Source of the DNA: Gammaproteobacteria bacterium
GTDB lineage: Bacteria; Pseudomonadota; Gammaproteobacteria; Pseudomonadales; Pseudohongiellaceae
Assembly (NCBI GenBank): GCA_017853205.1
Contig: JAFMKB010000009.1
Location: 1-60,614, forward strand
Direction of reading: 5' to 3'
DNA length: 60,614 nt
The translations under genes were made by a program, and so were the position numbers. Numbering within the stretch: position 1 is the first letter of the stretch; every line of letters starts with the position of its first letter. This document shows positions 26,010 to 34,446 of the stretch, piece after piece. The notes under the pieces were generated by a model. That model worked only from the letters and a program-made list of their open reading frames with translations. It did no database searches and had not been told where the DNA came from.

Positions 26010-27365
26010 ATGACCCTCCCTAACAAGAATTCGACACTCGGCGCCTTGTTTGCGTCATGGCTCCTCGCCTTATCATTTTCAGCCACTGCGTCAGCAAGCG
26101 ATGCCGATCTACAGGCTATAGCTACCGCACCTTCCGCAGCGCGAATCGCAGCCGACATCGAGACGCTCGTGGGTTTCGGAACACGGCATACGTTATCGGA
26201 GACCCGGTCGCAGACACGGGGCATCGGCGCAGCGCGGCGCTGGATCGAAGACGAATTCAATCGAATCTCGGCTGACTGCGGCGGCTGCCTTGAGGTATTC
26301 ACAGTCGGCGATACCGTGTCAGGCGACCGAATACCTCAGCCAACCGAAGTCGTTAACGTAGTCGCCGTGCTGCGCGGAACGCAGGACCCCGACCGCTATG
26401 TGATCATGAGTGGGGACATCGACTCGCGCGTGAGCGACCCGCTCAATGCCGAATCCGACTCACCGGGCGCCAATGACAATGCCTCGGGCATGGCTGGGGT
26501 GCTGGAGGCAGCACGAGTGCTGAGCAATTATCAGTTTGCAGGATCAATAGCCTTTGTTGGCCTTTCAGGCGAGGAGCAGGGGCTTTACGGCGGCGCGATT
26601 CTCGCCAAACACGCCATTGCTCAAAACTGGGCTATTCAGGCAGTCATTAACAACGACATGATTGGCAATATAACGGGCGTTAATGGCGTGACCAACAATA
26701 GTACCGCACGCGTTTTTTCCGAGGGGACACGCTATGTCGAAACTGCCGAAGAAGCGCGTCTGCGTCGCTTTCAAGGCGGAGAGGTCGATTCTGCCTCGCG
26801 CAATATCGCGCGCTATGTTGATCTCATGGCTGACAAATACATAAGCAACCTCGATGTGATGATGGTCTATCGCTTAGACCGATTCGGGCGTGGCGGCCAT
26901 CACCGCCCGTTTAACGAAGCCGGCTTCCCTGCGGTACGCATAATGGAAACCAACGAAAATTACACACAGCAGCATCAAGACTTACGAATCGAAGACGGTA
27001 TACAGTATGGCGATACGCTCGAGCATGTGGACTTCGACTATGCCGCTAAACTCACCTCACTAAATGCGGTCGTCTTAGCCGGCATGGCATGGGCACCGGC
27101 ACCGCCAAGCGGCGTCGAGGTACGAGGTCAGGTTAGCCCCAACACTACGCTTAGTTGGATACCGGACGCGCGCGCTGCGGGCTATCGTGTGCACTGGCGC
27201 CTAACCACGTCGCCAACGTGGGACTATTCGCGCGATGTCGGCAAAGTCGATACATTTACGCTCGACAATATTGTCATCGACAATTACTTTTTTGGGGTGT
27301 CCAGTCTGTCGACTGACGGCGTGCAGAGTCCGGTAGTCTTCCCAGGGCCGGCCGGCGCTTTCTAG
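26010..27365 (+). CDS. Secreted M28-family metallopeptidase-like protein (variant zinc site)
   Basis: A 451-residue exported protein (signal peptide about 1-29). The M28 aminopeptidase domain shows PGANDNASGMAGVLEAARV (Asp156 bridging), SGEEQGLYG (Glu188 catalytic, Glu189 ligand), NNDMIGN (Asp216) and QQHQD (His322). At the first zinc ligand the family has HxD, but here the sequence is SGDIDS, so Asp136 replaces His. The C-terminal 90 residues look like a fibronectin type III domain (PPSGVEVRGQ, AAGYRVHWR). It probably trims peptides outside the inner membrane if metal binding survives. The gene stands alone, divergent from the iron operon. Confidence 0.85.
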   Translation: MTLPNKNSTLGALFASWLLALSFSATASASDADLQAIATAPSAARIAADIETLVGFGTRHTLSETRSQTRGIGAARRWIEDEFNRISADCGGCLEVFTVGDTVSGDRIPQPTEVVNVVAVLRGTQDPDRYVIMSGDIDSRVSDPLNAESDSPGANDNASGMAGVLEAARVLSNYQFAGSIAFVGLSGEEQGLYGGAILAKHAIAQNWAIQAVINNDMIGNITGVNGVTNNSTARVFSEGTRYVETAEEARLRRFQGGEVDSASRNIARYVDLMADKYISNLDVMMVYRLDRFGRGGHHRPFNEAGFPAVRIMETNENYTQQHQDLRIEDGIQYGDTLEHVDFDYAAKLTSLNAVVLAGMAWAPAPPSGVEVRGQVSPNTTLSWIPDARAAGYRVHWRLTTSPTWDYSRDVGKVDTFTLDNIVIDNYFFGVSSLSTDGVQSPVVFPGPAGAF

Positions 27366-27421
27366 CCAGACCTTCTAACCTCAAGCGTTTAGGAGTGATG
27401 CGTGTAATTCGCTAGTTTGCG

Positions 27422-27490
27422 CGAGCTGTGTAAAACTCTTGTATCGGTCTAGGCCGATAAAAGAGATCAGCAAAGCCTGTGTTTCGCTCG
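27422..27490 (+). ncRNA. Possible structured leader RNA before the lectin-like gene
   Basis: An outer stem CGAGC/GCTCG (27422-27426 with 27486-27490) encloses an inner hairpin: CTCTT, one mismatch, TATCGG, loop TCTAGG, CCGATA, mismatch, AAGAG. Unpaired conserved-looking segments TGTGTAAAA and ATCAGCAAAGCCTG flank the inner hairpin. GCAAAGCC recalls the c-di-GMP-I riboswitch core, but the rest does not match it. Whether it is a riboswitch or simply a folded leader is open. Confidence 0.35.
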
Positions 27491-27527
27491 GAGACTGCAA
27501 AATTTTAATGTTAAAAAAATAAAGAGC

Positions 27528-27545
27528 CGCGGCACTGGTGCCGCG
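27528..27545. promoter_or_regulatory. GC-rich hairpin in the leader of the lectin-like gene
   Basis: CGCGGCA and TGCCGCG form a perfect 7-bp stem with loop CTGG, 46 bases before the start codon. On the minus strand it is followed by GCTCTTTATTTTTTT and would make a good terminator, but no minus-strand gene runs into it. On the plus strand it would be a leader stem. Confidence 0.55.
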
Positions 27546-27590
27546 CGAGATCCATAACTAGCAACAGCGAGAGATAATAGGAGACTTAAC

Positions 27591-28253
27591 ATGAAGACTA
27601 AACGCTTACTCACTTGTGCAGCGGTCATCGCGGCGTCGACTTTCGGCGCGATCAACGCACAGGACTCAGAGACAGATAACGCCATGAGCTTTTTTATTAC
27701 TAGCGTCGGCAGCGGCGACGGAGCCAACCTCGGAGGCCTTGCTGGCGCTGACGCGCATTGCCAGAATCTGGCAGAAGCGGCTGGCTCACGCGGCAAGACT
27801 TGGCGCGCCTATCTCAGCGCCCACGCAACCGAAGAAATGGCAGCGATCGACGCCCGTGATCGCATAGGCTTTGGTCCGTGGTATAACGCGAAGGGAGTCG
27901 AAGTAGCGAGCACGCTGAATGCTCTGCACAGTGACTTCATGAATCTCGGCAAAGAAAATTCACTCGACGAGAACGGCAATCAAGTAAAAGGTCGCGGAGA
28001 CTCGCCTAACGAACATGACATTCTTACGGGTTCCTCTTTGGCCGGCAACGCCATCGATGACGGCGAAGATCACACGTGTAGCAACTGGACAAGCAACAGT
28101 ACGGGAAGCGCACAGGTCGGCCACTTTGATCGCCAAGGTGGGGGTGCCAATCCCAATTCATGGAATAGCGCTCACGGATCGCGCGGCTGTAGTCAGGCGA
28201 ATCTGGTTGCGACCGGCGGCGCAGGTTATTTCTACTGTTTTGCGACAAACTAG
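27591..28253 (+). CDS. Secreted lectin-like (C-type lectin/endostatin-fold) protein
   Basis: A 220-residue exported protein with signal peptide (about 1-23, ending AINAQ). The mature part resembles bacterial proteins of the C-type lectin/endostatin fold: MSFFITSVGSGDGANLGG, ADAHCQNLAEAAG, KTWRAYLS, RIGFGPWYNAKG, HTCSNWTSN and the C-terminal AGYFYCFATN. Four cysteines are placed to form two disulfides. Such proteins are thought to bind carbohydrates or matrix, but the ligand here is unknown. AGGAG precedes the ATG. Two leader hairpins lie upstream. Confidence 0.75.
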   Translation: MKTKRLLTCAAVIAASTFGAINAQDSETDNAMSFFITSVGSGDGANLGGLAGADAHCQNLAEAAGSRGKTWRAYLSAHATEEMAAIDARDRIGFGPWYNAKGVEVASTLNALHSDFMNLGKENSLDENGNQVKGRGDSPNEHDILTGSSLAGNAIDDGEDHTCSNWTSNSTGSAQVGHFDRQGGGANPNSWNSAHGSRGCSQANLVATGGAGYFYCFATN

Positions 28254-28387
28254 CGATCGCTTATTCGAGTAACGACTGCGAGAACCACTGGTCGCATTCG
28301 TTACTCGTTAATTTTAAACCTCCCCGCCCTGCGCGCGAAAACAACATCGGCTGTATTAGCGCTATTGTTTTATAAGAGACAAAAACT

Positions 28388-29026
28388 ATGAGTCACCCAG
28401 CACCACTCAAACTCTATGGATTTGGACCCTCTCGTTCTTTCCGCGCGCTTTGGGCACTTGAAGAGGCAGGGCTTGATTTCGAGCATATCGAAACAGTCCT
28501 ACGTAAGGATGGATCGCTACCGAACAGCGCAAAGCACCCGAGCTATCTCGCACTCAATGCGCAAGGCAAGGTGCCAACCCTCGTCGACGGTGACAAGGTA
28601 CTCACCGAAAGCATCGCAATTGTGAATTACATCGCACGACTCGCACCCGAATCGAAACTGATGCCAACTTCGGTGAGCGATCTCGCGCGCTACGACGAGC
28701 TCTCATGTTTCGTTCTTGCTGAGCTTGAACAACCTCTTTGGAGTAAAGGCAAACACCTGTTCGCGCTACCCGAGGAACAGCGAGTGCCAGCGATGTTAGA
28801 CACAGCTAAATTTGAATGGGCGAAAGCTGTGCGCAGCCTCGATGCTCTGCTCGAAGACACAGAATATGCGCTCGGAGATCACTTTAGCGCCATCGACATT
28901 TTACTCGCACATACCTTCAATTGGGCCCAGCGATTCGAGTTTGATGTGCCCGAAAAATACATTGCGCTTCGCGATCGCCATTTCGCGCGCCCAGCGGCGC
29001 AGCGAGCTCTTGCGTCGATGGCTTAG
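28388..29026 (+). CDS. Glutathione S-transferase family protein
   Basis: A 212-residue cytosolic GST. The N-terminal thioredoxin-like domain has LKLYGFGPSRSFRALWALEEAG with the usual catalytic Ser/Tyr/Cys region at SRS, NAQGKVPTLVDGD with the cis-proline, and LTESIAIVNYIA for glutathione contact. The C-terminal helical domain includes LGDHFSAIDILLAHTFNWA. It probably conjugates or reduces electrophiles with glutathione; the substrate is unknown. It ends 8 bases before the S41-like gene on the same strand, suggesting joint transcription. Confidence 0.9.
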   Translation: MSHPAPLKLYGFGPSRSFRALWALEEAGLDFEHIETVLRKDGSLPNSAKHPSYLALNAQGKVPTLVDGDKVLTESIAIVNYIARLAPESKLMPTSVSDLARYDELSCFVLAELEQPLWSKGKHLFALPEEQRVPAMLDTAKFEWAKAVRSLDALLEDTEYALGDHFSAIDILLAHTFNWAQRFEFDVPEKYIALRDRHFARPAAQRALASMA

Positions 29027-29033
29027 GACTTTG

Positions 29034-30164
29034 ATGCTAAGAGAATTATTGAGCATGAGTACACCGGCGCGCCTTTTCCGATGGGCACCGGGCCGGTGGC
29101 TTTATCTTTTTTTAGCGGTGTTTGTATCTGCAGAGACGCAACATTCTGCTGCGCAAGAAGTCGACGCGCTGTCGCCACTCGATAGTGCGTTCTTCCGAGT
29201 CCAGAGTTTTAACACCAGCGCGGGCGATCGGCCTATCGCAATCAATCACCTCGGCATCGAAACCGAACGCGCAGCCGACGGCGGACACCTGATTACCGCT
29301 GCTCTTGAAGGCTATCCCGCGCACGCCGCAGGACTCGAGCGAGGCGACGTTATTCTAAGAATCAATGGTGCTGAATTTCATCCTATTCTCAGCTTGAACC
29401 CACGCGCAGCGGAAGGCGAATTTAATCCGTTTAAAGACAGTGTAGAGATAACTTACATGCGCGGCGCGGCGATTCTTACCGTCCTCATTGCGCCTGTTTT
29501 CGAAAGTCTCTATGACAGTTATCGCAGCGCCACACTCAATAGTGTGCTCAGCTTTGCTGCAGGGAATAAAGTCATTGGCTATGTGCGCTTCTGGGCGCTA
29601 ACGCGCGAAACGGGCGACCTCATTACTTTAGCCAAGCTAATTCGGTCATTACATGAAACCGACGGCATCGTGTTGGATTTAAGAAATAGTCATGGGTATC
29701 TGGCTCCGGAGCACATCGATTTTTTTCGCTCAAGCCGCAGTGATTTGTTGTCGATTAGTCTGAGTGACCCAAGTGATGCAACCGGAATAAATCGCGAACG
29801 GAGACGACTACTTCCGGATCGGCCGCGCGATGATGAACTCCGCGCTTACCGCAAACCCATCGCGATCCTAATCGACAGCTCGACACGCGGCGCGGCAGAA
29901 TTGCTTGCCTATCAATTAGCCAAACTCGACAGGGTCACCACAGTCGGCGAGCCGACTCTCGGGCGTTTGGGACGCCACACACTCGACAGCACTGATGAAA
30001 TAATTCTGGAATACTCGGCTGCCTATTCCACTCTAATAGATGGCGAGATCTTCGAAGGCATCGGTGTCAAACCAAAACGCAGCGTTTCCTTTCCGTATGA
30101 ATCCATTTCGCGGACTGACCCGCAGTTTCAAGTCGCCGTCAATGTGCTGATGGGCGTCATTTAG
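29034..30164 (+). CDS. PDZ and S41-like periplasmic protein lacking the usual catalytic residues
   Basis: A 376-residue protein with an N-terminal signal or anchor (about 20-40). A PDZ domain follows (about 66-150; HLGIETERAADGG, PAHAAGLERGDVILRING), then a domain with the fold pattern of S41 C-terminal processing peptidases: VIGYVRFW, GIVLDLRNSHG, PIAILIDSSTRGAAELLA, TVGEPTLGR. In active S41 enzymes the serine sits in (T/S)AS(A/x)xE and a lysine in GExTxGK. Here the aligned residues are Gly286 and Arg311, so it is probably not a protease. ATG 29034 has AGGA upstream; the longer frame overlaps GST and is unlikely. Confidence 0.75.
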   Translation: MLRELLSMSTPARLFRWAPGRWLYLFLAVFVSAETQHSAAQEVDALSPLDSAFFRVQSFNTSAGDRPIAINHLGIETERAADGGHLITAALEGYPAHAAGLERGDVILRINGAEFHPILSLNPRAAEGEFNPFKDSVEITYMRGAAILTVLIAPVFESLYDSYRSATLNSVLSFAAGNKVIGYVRFWALTRETGDLITLAKLIRSLHETDGIVLDLRNSHGYLAPEHIDFFRSSRSDLLSISLSDPSDATGINRERRRLLPDRPRDDELRAYRKPIAILIDSSTRGAAELLAYQLAKLDRVTTVGEPTLGRLGRHTLDSTDEIILEYSAAYSTLIDGEIFEGIGVKPKRSVSFPYESISRTDPQFQVAVNVLMGVI

Positions 30165-30193
30165 CTGCTAAAGCCCTTACGAAGGACTCAGTG

Positions 30194-30994
30194 CTAGAAC
30201 CCAGCGACTTGATTCTCCGCGTCACTCCACTTGAGCTTACGATAATCAAATCCCTGTTCCAGAGTGGGCTTTACAATTCGAAAGTAGGGAGATAAATCAA
30301 AATCTCGAGGCGTGTAGTGCGTAAAATGGCGACGATAATAAACGGGTACCTCGCCTCCTCTCCCAACAGTCTCACCACCCAAGGTGAAATGCTCGCCCGC
30401 CTCATTCATAACGAAATCTTGAATAGGCAGAATGGGGTAGTCGATGGATTGAAAGCTCTCTGCGATGAGAGTCGAACAGATCGCTTTCGTCGGCTCGCCA
30501 CTGCCGAGCCCGATCATCGCGCGACGCAGCCTATTAGGAACCGCGGGTTTCTGAATAAGATACCGCACAAGGTCAAAAACATTTTTCTTATCATACTGAT
30601 GCCCGAGCTTCGACAACGCAAAATTCACCAACGCATCGCGGTCTTCGTCGCTTAACCCAACGGGCCTGCAAATTCGTAGATTCGCATCGGCGTAATAGTT
30701 CGGCTCGACAAGCCTAACGCCCTCCTGCAGATCAGCTTCAAGCAGCGTGCTCGCGCTACTAGATTCCCCTCCTCGCCCTACGAAGAGGCAGGCATGAGAC
30801 CAGGAAGACTGAGTAAGGTATTTGATCGCCGTGCTTATGCGGGTATTGCCATCTACCAACAGAATATCGCCAGTTCGCAGCACAGACGCGGTCTGATCTA
30901 TTGACGTTGATTCGAACCGTTTGTAGCCGGGAAGTCGCTTACTGAGATACTCAGCAAGCTTGACGCCTGTCGCCTGTTTCAACCAATTGAGCAT
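30194..30994 (-). CDS. YiiX-like permuted papain-fold (NlpC/P60) hydrolase
   Basis: A 266-residue protein of the YiiX/YebB class of circularly permuted NlpC/P60 hydrolases. The characteristic order is RTGDILLVDG, then SSWSHACLFVG carrying the active-site His67, then KAICSTLIAESF carrying Cys173. A conserved KLGHQYDKKNVFDL helix lies between. Such enzymes hydrolyse amide or thioester bonds in lipids or peptides; the substrate is unknown. No clear signal peptide is seen, so it may be cytoplasmic or membrane-associated through its N-terminal helix. It is convergent with the S41-like gene. Confidence 0.8.
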   Translation of the reverse strand: MLNWLKQATGVKLAEYLSKRLPGYKRFESTSIDQTASVLRTGDILLVDGNTRISTAIKYLTQSSWSHACLFVGRGGESSSASTLLEADLQEGVRLVEPNYYADANLRICRPVGLSDEDRDALVNFALSKLGHQYDKKNVFDLVRYLIQKPAVPNRLRRAMIGLGSGEPTKAICSTLIAESFQSIDYPILPIQDFVMNEAGEHFTLGGETVGRGGEVPVYYRRHFTHYTPRDFDLSPYFRIVKPTLEQGFDYRKLKWSDAENQVAGF

Positions 30995-31166
30995 GCAATG
31001 ACACCGTTATAAGACCGTTCGGAAACCTGTATGAAGCCTACATACAACCTGCACAGCCCATACCTGTATAGCCCATAAGAGACGAGTAAAAAAACCGTTA
31101 ATTTTCTAGCTAGGTCTTGTACACTGAACCGCGTTGTAGTGTAAACGAATCATCAGGAGTTAAGAA

Positions 31167-32594
31167 ATGACGACAGCTTATAATAAGTTTTATATCAACG
31201 GCGAATGGGTAGAGCCAGCTGGCCGCGAAACAATCGACGTAATCAACCCCGCGACTGAAGAAGCGTTCGCGACAATAAGCATGGGCACGGCAGAGGATGT
31301 AGACGCGGCGGCAATGGCAGCCCGAGCAGCATTTCCAGCTTGGTCGCAGTCGAGTGTTGAGGAGAGAGTTGCTGTCTTGAAGAAGATCATGGCAGGCATT
31401 CAAGCTCGTGCAGGCGACCTCGCCACTGCAATCACTAGCGAAATGGGGGCTCCTGTGGGACTCGCTAACGCCGCACAGGTTCCCAGTGGACTCGGGCATT
31501 TCGCCGCCGTGCTCCCAGTGCTCGAAAACTATAAATTCCAAGAAACGCGCGGCAGCACGCTAATTGTTAAAGAAGCGGCCGGCGTGTGCGGTTTCATCAC
31601 ACCTTGGAACTGGCCGCTCAACCAAATCGCCTGTAAAGTCGCACCCGCGCTTGCCGCCGGCTGCACGATCGTTCTCAAGCCTAGTGAAGTAGCCCCTATT
31701 AATGCCTATATTCTCGCCGAGATAATCGATGAGTGCGGTCTTCCGCCTGGCGTTTTCAACCTTGTTAATGGTGACGGCCCTACTGTTGGCGCGGCAATAT
31801 CGGCACACCCCGAAGTCGACGTGGTTTCGTTTACGGGGTCGACACGCGCGGGTCGAGAAGTGGCGAAGGCAGCTGCCGATGGCATTAAGCGGGTCACACA
31901 GGAACTCGGCGGCAAATCTGCCAACATCATCCTCGACGACGTAGCTGACTTCGGCAAAGCCGTGTTCAGCGGCGTGCTCAACTGCTTCGGCAACAGCGGC
32001 CAGTCGTGTAATGCGCCTACTCGCATGCTCGTGCCCAAGGCGCGCATGGCTGAGGCAATCGAGTCAGCGAAGGCCGCTGTGGCTAAGGCTGTCGTCGGAG
32101 ACCCCACTAACGAAGGCACAAGCCTCGGCCCAGTCGTAAGCGAGCTACAGTTCAATAAGATCAATGCGCTGATCGAAGCGGGGATCAAAGAAGGAGCAGA
32201 GCTCATCGCTGGCGGACCCGGTCGTCCAGACGGATTTGAGAAAGGCTACTACATCAAGCCGACTGTCTTCGCCAATGTGACCAACGATATGACGATCGCT
32301 CGCGAAGAAGTCTTCGGTCCGGTGTTAACAATTATCGGGTACGAAGACGATGCTGAAGCCGTTGCGATTGCGAACGATACCGAATACGGCCTCTCGGGCT
32401 ATGTTTCGGGTGAGCTCGCACACGCACAGCAAATCGCTCTCCAGATTCGCACGGGCATGGTTCATATCAATGGCGCTCCGCTCGATATCTCGGCGCCCTT
32501 CGGCGGCTATAAGAAATCTGGCAATGGTCGCGAATGGGGTCTCGAAGGATTCGAAGAATATCTCGAGACTAAGGCGATGATGGGCGCGGCGTAA
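31167..32594 (+). CDS. Aldehyde dehydrogenase family protein
   Basis: A 475-residue NAD(P)-dependent aldehyde dehydrogenase. Motifs are complete: GFITPWNWPLNQIACKVAPA, VLKPSEVAP, SFTGSTRAG of the Rossmann turn, TQELGGKSANI with catalytic Glu246, NSGQSCNAPTR with catalytic Cys281, REEVFGPVLTI and APFGGYKKSGNGRE. It oxidises an aldehyde to an acid in the cytoplasm; the substrate cannot be read from the sequence. The upstream site is a modest AGGAG-like element. It ends in a strong terminator at 32618, so it is a single-gene unit. Confidence 0.93.
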   Translation: MTTAYNKFYINGEWVEPAGRETIDVINPATEEAFATISMGTAEDVDAAAMAARAAFPAWSQSSVEERVAVLKKIMAGIQARAGDLATAITSEMGAPVGLANAAQVPSGLGHFAAVLPVLENYKFQETRGSTLIVKEAAGVCGFITPWNWPLNQIACKVAPALAAGCTIVLKPSEVAPINAYILAEIIDECGLPPGVFNLVNGDGPTVGAAISAHPEVDVVSFTGSTRAGREVAKAAADGIKRVTQELGGKSANIILDDVADFGKAVFSGVLNCFGNSGQSCNAPTRMLVPKARMAEAIESAKAAVAKAVVGDPTNEGTSLGPVVSELQFNKINALIEAGIKEGAELIAGGPGRPDGFEKGYYIKPTVFANVTNDMTIAREEVFGPVLTIIGYEDDAEAVAIANDTEYGLSGYVSGELAHAQQIALQIRTGMVHINGAPLDISAPFGGYKKSGNGREWGLEGFEEYLETKAMMGAA

Positions 32595-32617
32595 ACGCCA
32601 CGCTTTGCCTGTTTAAG

Positions 32618-32645
32618 ACAAATGGCCGCTGCTGCGGCCATTTGT
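32618..32645 (+). terminator. Rho-independent terminator of the aldehyde dehydrogenase gene
   Basis: A perfect 12-bp stem (ACAAATGGCCGC with GCGGCCATTTGT, loop TGCT) is followed by TTATT. It lies 24 bases after the stop codon. Confidence 0.92.
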
Positions 32646-32716
32646 TTATTGGCCTAACCGACCCTTGCACAGGTCGTCTGGATTAGGCGCAACACACCTA
32701 AGACAAAGGAAGAACT

Positions 32717-33124
32717 ATGAGTCTTGCTATTACCAAACCCTCTATCGATATAGGCATCGTCTGCAAGGATATCGATGCCATGATGACATTCTACGGCGAA
32801 ACCCTGGGCCTGCCTTTAGAGGCAACAATCCCAATGCCAGGCGGCGGTAAGATGAATCGCTTCAAAGTTGGCGACAGCGTCATCAAGGTGATCGAACTCG
32901 ACCCAGCGCCTGCGACGCCAGCCGCGCCCGGCGGCATTCGCGGCGCTGCAGGTTATCGCTACTGGACTATCGCGGTAAGTAATCTAGCCGCTAGTGTTGA
33001 GAAAGCAGCGGCTGCAGGCGCACCAATTGTCGTTGCCGCAAAAGAAGTACGTCCCGGCATCACTATCGCCATTATCGCTGATCCCGATGGAAACTGGGTT
33101 GAATTACTCGAAGAAAGTGCATAG
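32717..33124 (+). CDS. VOC/glyoxalase-fold protein
   Basis: A 135-residue protein with the paired beta-alpha-beta units of the vicinal oxygen chelate superfamily. IDIGIVCKDIDAMMTFYGETLGLP is the usual first unit, and ADPDGNWVELLEES closes the second with the metal-ligand glutamate. The family includes glyoxalases, dioxygenases and resistance proteins; I cannot choose among them. AAGGAAGA precedes the ATG. It is separated from the aldehyde dehydrogenase by a terminator, so shared regulation is uncertain. Confidence 0.85.
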   Translation: MSLAITKPSIDIGIVCKDIDAMMTFYGETLGLPLEATIPMPGGGKMNRFKVGDSVIKVIELDPAPATPAAPGGIRGAAGYRYWTIAVSNLAASVEKAAAAGAPIVVAAKEVRPGITIAIIADPDGNWVELLEESA

Positions 33125-33564
33125 GTTGAGATGGCGTGAGTCTAATGAGCTACGGTAGTTTGACGCGATCGAGGTGCAGATTGAGATCGCAGCCGAGAGG
33201 ATTCACGATCTCGCCACTCGAGTGAAAGCGCTCACTGAATAACAGCACATAAAGTATCGGTATCTATTCCGAAGGATACCGATTACACTGATCTTTCTTG
33301 AGCGTTGTTCTTTATGGCGACCCCCTTCTTTTTGCACGCTGCGTAACTGCAGCTTATCCAAGATCGTAGTCATTGCCCCTCTTTAGATTGCATCCTAGCG
33401 CTGCAGTTTCTTGAGCATGCTAGGCCCACTAGCTGACTCCTCTCTCGAAAAAGGCACTGCCGACAAAGGCACTGCAGAAAAAAGCATGACCCGCACGAAA
33501 TGCGCGTTCGGCACTCTGCCGACTGTGTAAAGTGAAAGTTAATTCCAAATAAGGAAAGTAAGTA
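33125..33564. other. Long leader region before the cold-shock gene
   Basis: The 440-base gap holds several elements. A short plus-strand frame (33159-33242) reads like the end of a helical protein (IAAERIHDLATR) but has no start. A 9-bp inverted repeat ATCGGTATC/GATACCGAT (33256-33264 with 33275-33283) follows. A direct repeat AAAGGCACTGC occurs at 33450 and 33465. A 6-bp hairpin TCGGCA/TGCCGA lies at 33508-33522. Long structured leaders are normal for cold-shock genes, so the last parts probably belong to that mRNA. Confidence 0.5.
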
Positions 33565-33771
33565 ATGAGTAAAGGTACAGTGAAGTGGTTTAACGCAGAC
33601 AAAGGCTTCGGCTTTATTACACCAGAAGACGGTGGCAAGGATCTGTTCGTACACCACTCAGAAATCAAGAACGGTGGCGGCTACGCGACATTGAACGACG
33701 GCCAAGCAGTAGAGTTCGAAGTAGGCCAAGGCCAAAAAGGCCCCTGCGCGAATAACGTCGTAGCAGTATAG
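33565..33771 (+). CDS. Cold-shock domain protein (CspA family)
   Basis: A 68-residue single cold-shock domain. [17 protein letters not shown] contains RNP1 (KGFGFI) and DLFVHHSEI contains RNP2; the family more often has VFVHFS. It binds single-stranded RNA and DNA and melts secondary structure, helping translation in the cold or in stationary phase. AAGGAAAG precedes the ATG. It has a long leader and its own strong terminator at 33820. The acidic, QGQKGP-containing end is typical of marine and Pseudomonas-type Csp proteins. Confidence 0.95.
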   Translation: MSKGTVKWFNADKGFGFITPEDGGKDLFVHHSEIKNGGGYATLNDGQAVEFEVGQGQKGPCANNVVAV

Positions 33772-33819
33772 CTCCTCCCATAGCTGCCGTTAGCGCGGCC
33801 TCTATGTGTTTCACGTCAG

Positions 33820-33851
33820 CGCCCCGCCGCGAGTCTTCTCGCAGCGGGGCG
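33820..33851 (+). terminator. Rho-independent terminator of the cold-shock gene
   Basis: CGCCCCGC, one mismatch and GCGAG pair with CTCGC, mismatch and GCGGGGCG around loop TCTT. TTGTTGTTT follows directly. It lies 48 bases after the stop codon. Confidence 0.93.
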
Positions 33852-33992
33852 TTGTTGTTTCTGAGCTATACTTACCTTGAAACTGGCACCTAACTAATAA
33901 ATACGCCTCATTGACCATACTTTAACGTGCCTATTTAATTTAGCTTAGTTAAGTGTTTTCTACGGCACACCCTTTCGACATGGAGTCATACA

Positions 33993-34445
33993 ATGTCCAC
34001 ATTGATTCACCAGCGCGTTCGCGACTGCAACCTAGGCCTCTATCCGAAGGCGATTGGTCGAGTTAGTTCTGGCTGGGTTGTCGCCGGCGATGTACAGTTT
34101 TTACCAGGCTATTGCCTCCTCTTGCCAGATCCCGTGGTGCCGGATCTTAATTCACTCGACGACGAGGCTCGGAAGACATTTTTGTTTGAAATGAGTGTGA
34201 TTGGTGATGCGATACTCGCAGTCACCGGCGCAGTGAGGATCAATTACGAGATGCTTGGCAATGTCGAACCCGCGCTCCACGCCCATCTGTTTCCTCGCAG
34301 AAATGATGAGCCCGAGGCTCTGCGCTTAAAGCCAGTGTGGTTTTACGACTGGGAGAAAGAACGCGCGTTCGACCCAGCCCTGGACGCGCCAATGATGGCG
34401 GCCATCAGGGACGAATTAGCCAAACGCGGCGTCCTCATCGACTAA
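33993..34445 (+). CDS. HIT-family nucleotide-binding protein
   Basis: A 150-residue HIT-fold protein. The N-terminal SSGWVVAGDVQFLPGYCLLLP and the C-terminal NVEPALHAHLFPRRNDEP follow the pattern of diadenosine-polyphosphate hydrolases. The usual triad is HxHxH; here the first position is Ala94, while His96 (the usual nucleophile position) and His98 remain. It may cleave nucleotide phosphoanhydrides or phosphoramidates, with altered efficiency. It is a single-gene unit convergent with the DUF6265-like gene, whose stop is two bases away. Confidence 0.8.
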   Translation: MSTLIHQRVRDCNLGLYPKAIGRVSSGWVVAGDVQFLPGYCLLLPDPVVPDLNSLDDEARKTFLFEMSVIGDAILAVTGAVRINYEMLGNVEPALHAHLFPRRNDEPEALRLKPVWFYDWEKERAFDPALDAPMMAAIRDELAKRGVLID

Positions 34446-34446
34446 A

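Noticed and set aside
27422..27490. A firm call of a c-di-GMP-I riboswitch
   Set aside because: Only GCAAAGCC and an A-rich segment resemble the motif; the GNRA loop, its receptor and the second long hairpin are not seen. Kept as an unassigned structured leader.
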